From an uncultured Eubacteriales bacterium (GTDB taxonomy: Bacteria > Bacillota > Clostridia > Oscillospirales > CAG-272), in the NCBI GenBank assembly GCA_900556615.1, contig USPP01000011.1:1-13178 (forward strand): a DNA stretch of 13,178 nt. The letters are read 5' to 3'. The position numbers and the translations under genes are program-made. Of this stretch, positions 8,917 through 13,178 are shown piece after piece (the stretch's first letter is position 1; each line of letters opens with the position of its first letter). The notes under the pieces were generated by a model. That model was not told the origin of the DNA, made no database searches, and was given only the letters and a program-made list of their open reading frames with translations.

Positions 8917-8987
8917 AGAAACAACGTCTGAGGTCTCCTTTTCGATGACCGAAGGAAAAAACTGTTATTTGAAAAAAACGGACAAAA

Positions 8988-9031
8988 TTAAGGCAATACC
9001 GCAAAATAATCATTGCGCGGTATTGCCTTAA
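8988..9031. mobile_element. Minimal R1 copy: terminal repeats only
   Basis: Perfect 15-bp arms TTAAGGCAATACCGC and GCGGTATTGCCTTAA surround a 14-base centre. The arms are the best-preserved R1 ends in the window, with the internal about 140 bp missing. It lies 71 bases after the pyrI stop and would form a strong hairpin in the pyr transcript; there is no T-tract, so it is not a classical terminator. Confidence 0.75.
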
Positions 9032-9038
9032 TGAATCT

Positions 9039-9071
9039 CAAGAGGCGCCGCAGAAAGCGGTCCGCCTCTTG
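9039..9071. terminator. GC-rich hairpin between converging pyrI and DUF1508 genes
   Basis: CAAGAGGCG pairs with CGCCTCTTG, and inside it CCGC pairs with GCGG around AGAAA. This almost perfect 13-bp stem sits between convergent genes. No T-tract follows on either strand, so its terminator role is inferred from position only. Confidence 0.45.
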
Positions 9072-9101
9072 GGATACTGTAGAATTATAAAGCAAAAATT
9101 A

Positions 9102-9482
9102 TTATTCTTTATCCGGCTCTTCAATCGTTGCGTCAACAACATTCTTACGAACGCTTTCTATACCGTTTTTGCAGCCGGCCTTTGCGGTATATCCTTCGCT
9201 TGCCGCGATCGGTTCTCCGTTTTTGGCTTTAAGGCGGAAGCGGTATTCACCCTTTTTGTCAAGATACATTTCGAATTTTGGGTTCTTTTCTTCGGTATAA
9301 CCCTCAGCGGTTTGATCTTCAAGATTTGCAATCTGAGCATTCTTGATGACGCTTTCAATGCTGTTTTTGCAGCTTGCAAGAGAAGTGAATACTTCTCCTC
9401 CGGTAGCAATAACCTCACCGTTTCCTGCTTTCAGACTGAAGGTATAGCCGGTGTTTGTCTGTTTGATAACGAACTTTCCCAT
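9102..9482 (-). CDS. DUF1508/YegP-like protein with two tandem repeats
   Basis: This 126-residue protein has two copies of the DUF1508 unit: about residues 1-50 (GKFVIKQTNTGYTFSLKAGN, then GEVIATGGEVFTSLASCKNSI) and about 66-115 (PKFEMYLDKKGEYRFRLKAKN, then GEPIAASEGYTAKAGCKNGI). Each has the hallmark F-x-F-x-L-K-A-x-N-G-E-x-I-A and a C-K-x-x-I-E-S-V helix. The family includes E. coli YegP; its molecular role is not established. It has no signal peptide or membrane segment and is probably cytosolic. The ATG at 9482 follows AAAGGAAAGGA. A near-consensus promoter lies about 60 bases upstream, so it appears to be transcribed alone. Confidence 0.88.
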   Translation of the reverse strand: MGKFVIKQTNTGYTFSLKAGNGEVIATGGEVFTSLASCKNSIESVIKNAQIANLEDQTAEGYTEEKNPKFEMYLDKKGEYRFRLKAKNGEPIAASEGYTAKAGCKNGIESVRKNVVDATIEEPDKE

Positions 9483-9538
9483 TTTTCCTTTCCTTTCACA
9501 ATGCTACGTCTTTCGAGGCGTTTATTATATCTATTTTA

Positions 9539-9567
9539 ATTATAATCAATTATAAAAGCAAAGTCAA
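9539..9567 (-). promoter_or_regulatory. Near-consensus sigma-A promoter of the DUF1508 gene
   Basis: On the minus strand TTGACT (9567-9562), a 17-base spacer and a perfect TATAAT (9544-9539). The expected leader is about 50 bases. Confidence 0.85.
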
Positions 9568-9700
9568 GAAAATCATAGAAAAATTTTGTGTTATTTTCTT
9601 TATATTTTAAATTTCGGTTCTGTCAGTTTTGAAATGACACAGCTTTAATTGGCAATCATAAGAGTAATAAGGCATAAAAAACACTGTTAGAAATTCAGTT

Positions 9701-9835
9701 ATGACCCGGTTGGTTTTGCCTTGATATAATTATGTTTTAGCTGTTACTGTATTGGTGAAAAGTCTACGTTTCACTGTCAAGAACGATGTAAAGGGGTGTC
9801 TCGTGTTAATGAGACACCCCGGTTATTTTATTTTT
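9701..9835 (+). ncRNA. Candidate small RNA ending in a strong hairpin
   Basis: ATGACC (9701-9706), an 18-base spacer and a perfect TATAAT (9725-9730) could start a transcript near 9737. A small hairpin GTGAAA/TTTCAC follows, then a perfect 10-bp stem GGGGTGTCTC / GAGACACCCC (9793-9820) and a T-rich tail (GGTTATTTTATTTTT). No ORF or plus-strand gene explains the hairpin. The promoter is only moderate, so this is a candidate. Confidence 0.3.
9793..9835 (+). terminator. Strong stem-loop with T-rich tail
   Basis: Perfect 10-bp arms GGGGTGTCTC / GAGACACCCC with an 8-base loop, followed on the plus strand by a T-rich run after two G's. In the other direction it would lie downstream of the small cysteine-rich gene (stop at 9975), but the tail on that side is poor in T. 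Confidence 0.6.
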
Positions 9836-9974
9836 CGGAGAAGATCAGAAGATTTCCCGCGAAAAGACTAAGTGAATCCCACGGTCACGTTCGGAAGCTC
9901 CCGAAATATACTCAGTCTATTCAGAAAGATTCCGGCGCCGAAGGAAAGCATCCTGTTTTATTATATGAAAGCTA

Positions 9975-10091
9975 TTATCCGTTGCAGCCGCAGCCACAGT
10001 TATTACCGTTGCAGAAGCAGAAAAGAATAACGAGGATAAGGATTATTACCCATACGTTGCAGTCGTCAAAGATATTGCAGAGGCATCCCAT
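9975..10091 (-). CDS. 38-residue cysteine-rich membrane-spanning small protein
   Basis: Too short for most gene callers. The protein has MGCLCNIFDDCNVW, a hydrophobic helix (about residues 13-24, VWVIILILVILF) and a tail rich in Cys, Gly and Asn (CFCNGNNCGCGCNG), with eight cysteines in all. The ATG at 10091 has AAAGGACGG upstream at acceptable spacing. This architecture (short head, one helix, Cys/Gly tail) recalls small proteins common in spore-forming Firmicutes (YjcZ-like and related), but I cannot assign a family with confidence. A possible forespore-type promoter lies upstream. Confidence 0.6.
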   Translation of the reverse strand: MGCLCNIFDDCNVWVIILILVILFCFCNGNNCGCGCNG

Positions 10092-10170
10092 AATGATTTC
10101 CGTCCTTTCTCTTTTTTGAAAGTTGCGCAGAATGTTTTTTGCTTCACCTGCGCTTTTGCCTTTCTGATAT

Positions 10171-10204
10171 TATAATATGCCGCGGAATCCCTTTTGTGAA
10201 TTCA
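10171..10204 (-). promoter_or_regulatory. Possible sporulation-type promoter of the small cysteine-rich gene
   Basis: On the minus strand TGAATT (10204-10199) precedes CATATTATA (10179-10171) by 19 bases, resembling the sigma-G pattern (TGAATA, 17-18 bases, CATA-TA) apart from the spacing. A sigma-A -10 TATAAT overlaps it, but no matching -35 is visible. Confidence 0.3.
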
Positions 10205-10244
10205 TCGGTACAATATTTTGGTCTCTTCGAACGAGGAAATAAAT

Positions 10245-10261
10245 CCTCGGTTTTACCGAGG
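10245..10261. repeat. Short perfect hairpin CCTCGGT/ACCGAGG
   Basis: 7-bp arms with a 3-base loop, upstream of the small cysteine-rich gene and 20 bases before an R2 element. No T-tract. Function unknown. Confidence 0.3.
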
Positions 10262-10280
10262 GAAGTAAAAAAGAGTGGAG

Positions 10281-10442
10281 TTAGGGAATTACTGAATCAA
10301 TCGTCAACGGATCTTTCCGGAAGATTTATGGTCCGTTATCGTAAAAAACTTGAATTATGAACCATATTCCTGCGTTTTTTGTCTTGCCGTTCAATCAATC
10401 ATCGCGGAATCTGCATAGCCGATTGATTCCGCGATTCCTTAA
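10281..10442 (-). mobile_element. R2 MITE-like element, intact copy
   Basis: A 162-bp element with imperfect terminal repeats: left TTAGGGAATTACTGAATCAA and right (reverse complement) TTAAGGAATCGCGGAATCAA, both followed by TCG. Internal blocks match the interrupted copy at 2610-2948: CGTCAACGGAT-TTTCCGG, CATATTCCTGCGTTTTTTG, CTTGCCGTT and TCTGCATAGC. It is inverted relative to that copy. No coding capacity. Confidence 0.75.
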
Positions 10443-10476
10443 AAAATTATGACGAGCTTGGTGCAAGACGAAAGTG

Positions 10477-10674
10477 TGAAGGCAACACCGACAGGTTTAC
10501 GGCTTGCGTCTTGACGGCAAATCTGCTTGTTTTTTTCTATCATGCTTCACATTTTATCGGCAGAGGAGTCGTCGCTCGTGCCTCCTCATTGGTATCGCTT
10601 GACGAAAAATATGATTGCACATCTGTATCAAATTATACCTTATCTACCGCCGCAATCCAACGGGATTGCCTTGA
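10477..10674 (-). mobile_element. R1 MITE-like element, copy 3
   Basis: A 198-bp copy, 34 bases after R2. The ends are slightly eroded: TGAAGGCAACACCG and GATTGCCTTGA. On the minus strand the core is recognisable (TTTTTCGTCAAGCGATACC, then AATGAGGAGGCACGAGCGAC, CTCCTCTGCCGATAAAA, TGTGAAGCATGA), and it groups with the copy at 2692. It is longer than the other copies because of extra sequence near the 10640 end. No ORF of substance. Confidence 0.75.
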
Positions 10675-10691
10675 AAATAGGAATATCTCTT

Positions 10692-10732
10692 AAACAAAAA
10701 GGAATGAGCCCGGTTCAATACCGAACTCATTC
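10692..10732 (-). terminator. Rho-independent terminator of the large lipoprotein gene
   Basis: On the minus strand GAATGAG pairs with CTCATTC, with CGGT/ACCG inside, followed by CTTTTTGTTT. It lies about 105 bases after the lipoprotein stop. Between them GGGGGC (10767-10772) and GCCCCC (10816-10821) could pair across a 43-base loop. Confidence 0.7.
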
Positions 10733-10835
10733 ACAAACAATTTAACATGAATTTTATTTAATTCTTGGGGGCATTTCAGAAACCGGTGCTTTGATTTTTT
10801 GAGAGAAAACGGATAGCCCCCTGCGTGGGTTTTCT

Positions 10836-12380
10836 TCATTCGAAGATATCTTCAAGCTCAAATTCTCCGATTCCGGCCTCAATCTTTGTGATAAGCTGAT
10901 CTATCGTTTTTTCATCAAGCGCAAAAATATCAATGACATTTGCCGGATAATCCGGAACGGCATCCTTGGCAAGTATCGTTAGAGTAATATCAGAGGCAGC
11001 CTTCATCGCTCCTGCCTGCAGTGAGGTAACGGTAACGACAACAGACGATTTATCTGCTTTGAAAATACCACTCACAGACACCTCGCCTGCCGATGATACG
11101 CTGCCGGACATTACGGCAAGAGTTGTGGCAACAGCAGAGGAAAGCTTATATTCTCCGGATGCTTTATCGTATTCCACATCAAGAATATCAAGCGTCATGC
11201 CGCCTGTTTTTACCGAAAAATTCGACCGAAATTCCTTATCGGTATTTTCGGTTATCTCGTAAATAAGAGTAATTCCCGATGAAAGAACCGGGGCAGCATC
11301 CTCGCCGGTTTGTTTCACGGTAAATACAGATTTGTTTTCATCGCTGAGATCAGCGGAGAATATCCAAATCGCCTCATCGGAGCCGTCGGCAGATGCCGTA
11401 CCGCATGAAAGCTCAGCACGCTTTATCAAATCCTTTTTATCGGTATGTATGACGAGCTTAAAGCTGAATGTGATCTCATCAAGCTTTTCGAAAAATCTCT
11501 CAAGCTGGTCTTCAGAAGCAAAAAAGTTGTCATACTCTTCCATTATTTTGTTGCTGTCATACTCGATGCTGTACTCCTTTTCGGGAATCCATATCAAATC
11601 CTCATCGTCAGTTATATCGGGCATGCCGGCATACATCTCGGCAAGGTCGGAAAGAGCGGCACGAAGCTCGGAATCTTCTTTGGCTTTATCATAAAGCGCC
11701 TTTATTATCTTCTTGAAGCTCTCGTTGTTAAGCTCAAGAGAAACGACCTTTCCTCCCTCCTCTGAGTCAAGGGAGGTATGAGCATGATCATTCAAAAGGA
11801 CGATAATATGTTCTTCATATTTTTCAAAAATCTCAATCAATTTTTTTCCGATTTCGGAGGTACTTTTGACCGTGTCGAAATAGTTTCCTTCTTCTCCGAA
11901 CAGTTCGGTAAGTGAATATTCGCTTTCCGGATCGGCAAAAACAGACTGCAAATACTTCTCTTTAGCGTTTGTAAAATCCACACCGTATACGGCGCTGCCG
12001 GCAAGCGAGGAGGAGACTGCAAGCTTATCGTTTGCTGACCAAAGTCTAAAATCTACCGTCTTCCCGCCGACGGTCATATTAAGCATTCCCGCCGAGTATT
12101 TTTCTCCCATATAACCGGTTATCGAAAAATTGTCAATCGGTATGCCGAAAGCCGCCAGATCGTCGGTATTTCTGTAAACAAGAGCTACGGAGCCTTTTTT
12201 CTCTGCGGATTCCAAAACCGATAAAAAGGCGGAATCGGTTTTGGCTTCAAGAGTGGCCGTTATGGCATCGGCAATATATTCGACCGGCGTAGTCTTTTTC
12301 TTTAAGCAGGAAGAAAGAGCAAAGGTAAGAGTTAACACAGCACATAAGATCAACGCAGCCAAAATGTGTCTTTTTTTCAT
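10836..12380 (-). CDS. Large hypothetical lipoprotein
   Basis: This 514-residue protein has a classic lipoprotein signal: MKKRHILAALILC then AVLTLTFALSSC with the acylated Cys at about residue 25, so it should be anchored on the outer face of the membrane. The mature part is rich in beta-type sequence and acidic, with long Ser/Thr/Val stretches (for example SAVATTLAVMSGSVSSAGEV) and an acidic helix region in the middle (about residues 180-300, KLIEIFEKYEEHI, IMEEYDNFFASEDQLERFFEKL). I do not recognise a catalytic motif or family. ATG at 12380 is chosen over the TTG at 12401 because the signal peptide then begins MKKR and AAAGGA lies about 12 bases upstream. It stands alone with its own terminator; an R1 element sits 66 bases upstream of the start and may supply or disrupt promoter sequence. 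Confidence 0.85.
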   Translation of the reverse strand: MKKRHILAALILCAVLTLTFALSSCLKKKTTPVEYIADAITATLEAKTDSAFLSVLESAEKKGSVALVYRNTDDLAAFGIPIDNFSITGYMGEKYSAGMLNMTVGGKTVDFRLWSANDKLAVSSSLAGSAVYGVDFTNAKEKYLQSVFADPESEYSLTELFGEEGNYFDTVKSTSEIGKKLIEIFEKYEEHIIVLLNDHAHTSLDSEEGGKVVSLELNNESFKKIIKALYDKAKEDSELRAALSDLAEMYAGMPDITDDEDLIWIPEKEYSIEYDSNKIMEEYDNFFASEDQLERFFEKLDEITFSFKLVIHTDKKDLIKRAELSCGTASADGSDEAIWIFSADLSDENKSVFTVKQTGEDAAPVLSSGITLIYEITENTDKEFRSNFSVKTGGMTLDILDVEYDKASGEYKLSSAVATTLAVMSGSVSSAGEVSVSGIFKADKSSVVVTVTSLQAGAMKAASDITLTILAKDAVPDYPANVIDIFALDEKTIDQLITKIEAGIGEFELEDIFE

Positions 12381-12445
12381 AATGTGGCTTATTCCTTTCA
12401 AAAATTATTTTATAGTAATAAATACAACAGAGGAGCTTTTTTTCT

Positions 12446-12624
12446 TTAAGGCAATACCGCACAATGAATTGTTGTGCAGTCACGCCGCCGAATTTTTCGT
12501 TAGACAATACAAATTGAGGAGGCAGGAGCGACTTCTCTGCAACGAAATCTGTGAAGTATGACGCAAAAGACGCAGGCAAATGCGCATAAAGACGTTAGCT
12601 GTGTACCCGGAGGTATTGTCTTAA
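12446..12624 (+). mobile_element. R1 MITE-like element, copy 4
   Basis: A 179-bp copy bounded by TTAAGGCAATACCGC and GGTATTGTCTTAA. Its left end contains a further small palindrome (GCACAA...TTGTTGTGC), resembling half of the minimal copy at 8988. The core has TTTTTCGTTAGACAATAC, AATTGAGGAGGCAGGAGCGA, CTTCTCTGC and TGTGAAGTATGACGCAAAA, and it is closest to the 5828 copy. It lies between the lipoprotein gene start and an empty region. Confidence 0.8.
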
Positions 12625-13178
12625 AAATATCATAGCACACAAAACACAAAATGTCAATGAATTTAACAAGACAGCAAATTAATTTTTGTATTGTGTTATA
12701 ATGATTGGTAAATTTGCAGAAATTGAACGTCTGATCCATCTGATTTTCGATACGCTTATTGACCGTACTAATTCTTATAAACGCAAAAATTTTGACAAGA
12801 AAAAAACTTCGTTTTCTTAAAGGCAAAGATAATATCTGACGGCAAACTCCCACAGCTACAGAAGTAAAAGACTGCCGAAACCGGTGCTTTCGGCATATAA
12901 AGATTGCTGAGGTCATTCCCTATTAAAAACTAAAAGGATTCTTATAAGAGTGAAAAACCTTAATCGGAAGCGAGGGGGTGCAAAATAATACTTTGTCTTC
13001 TGCCTGAAAGTCTCTTTAAGATTTAACCGAGAGCCTGAAGCAAACATTTCCGTTTGCTTATACACAAAAATCGTTTTGTTCTTTTGAACAACATCTCAAA
13101 GTTTGTCTTTCCGCCTCCTTCAACTAAGTGTAAAATAATAATTGGCGAAAAAGAAAGGAAAGGAGACAAGCCCCTATC
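12625..13178. other. Gene-poor right end
   Basis: About 550 bases without a supportable gene. Visible signals: a -10-like TATAAT at 12697-12702 without a good -35, a hairpin TGCCGAAA/TTTCGGCA at 12873-12895, a hairpin GCAAAC/GTTTGC at about 13040-13057, and a purine-rich ribosome-site-like AAAGGAAAGGAGA close to the right edge (about 13154-13166) that may belong to a plus-strand gene starting just outside the window. Confidence 0.4.

Noticed and set aside
10139..10360. Plus-strand 73-codon frame
   Set aside because: It runs into the R2 element and overlaps the promoter region of the small minus-strand gene; no ribosome site.
10767..10821. GGGGGC...GCCCCC pairing considered as a riboswitch or pseudoknot
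   Set aside because: It is downstream of the gene stop with no known aptamer motif; it may just be part of the 3' UTR.
12701..12820. Plus-strand 39-codon frame beginning MIGKFAEIERL
   Set aside because: No ribosome site, and the start overlaps the -10-like TATAAT; protein-like at first, then lysine-rich low complexity. Not enough support.
10778..12890. Shared 13-mer AAACCGGTGCTTT at about 10778 and 12878
   Set aside because: One copy sits in a hairpin and the other does not, and the flanks differ; a short partly palindromic match is likely chance.
12500..12916. Minus-strand open frame of 138 codons
   Set aside because: Half of it is the R1 copy at 12446-12624, the composition is not protein-like and no ribosome site precedes it.
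13000..13178. T-box or other riboswitch ahead of a gene at the right edge
   Set aside because: No T-box GGTGG-type motif or other recognised aptamer core; only simple hairpins and a purine-rich run.

Overview
The window looks like a piece of chromosome from a spore-forming, low-to-medium GC member of the Clostridia, perhaps an Oscillospirales or Christensenellales type gut bacterium. The reasons are spoIIIAA and a SpoVB-type flippase, a pyrE-pyrB-pyrI cluster, an NADP-type glutamate dehydrogenase, strong AGGAGG-type ribosome sites and consensus housekeeping promoters. The taxonomic placement is inference. No rRNA, tRNA, CRISPR array, phage gene or transposase gene was found.

Layout. 35-2469 (minus): a SpoVB/MATE-type flippase gene followed by spoIIIAA, overlapping by 10 bases; the rest of the spoIIIA operon would lie off the left edge. 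2470-3146: an intergenic stretch filled by two nested miniature transposon-like repeats and a terminator. 3147-3563 (minus): a two-CBS-domain protein. 3564-4331: a long gap with a possible decayed gene, a long imperfect inverted repeat and the consensus gdhA promoter. 4332-5675 (plus): glutamate dehydrogenase and its terminator. 5828-6009: a repeat copy just upstream of a broken leucine-rich-repeat lipoprotein gene (6031 to about 6884). 6906-8916 (plus): pyrE, pyrB and pyrI, which attach the ribose phosphate to orotate and carry out and regulate aspartate carbamoylation in pyrimidine synthesis. 9102-9482 (minus): a DUF1508/YegP-like protein with its own consensus promoter. 9975-10091 (minus): a 38-residue cysteine-rich small protein. 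10281-10674: two more repeats in tandem. 10836-12380 (minus): a large orphan lipoprotein. 12446-12624: another repeat. The last 550 bases hold no gene I can support.

The most distinctive content is the repeat families. R1 has four copies of about 180-200 bp (2692-2869, 5828-6009, 10477-10674, 12446-12624), with ends resembling TTAAGGCAATACCGC and its reverse complement, plus a 44-bp minimal copy (8988-9031). R2 is about 161 bp, with ends resembling TTAAGGAATC, and has two copies (10281-10442 and 2610-2948). The second R2 copy is interrupted by an R1 copy; removing R1 leaves 161 bp against 162 bp in the intact one. Both families look like non-autonomous MITEs, probably with TTAA-like target sites, moved by a transposase encoded elsewhere.

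The protein genes form ordinary separate units (sporulation, nitrogen assimilation, pyrimidine synthesis, envelope lipoproteins). I do not see a defence system, biosynthetic cluster or other multi-gene novelty here.
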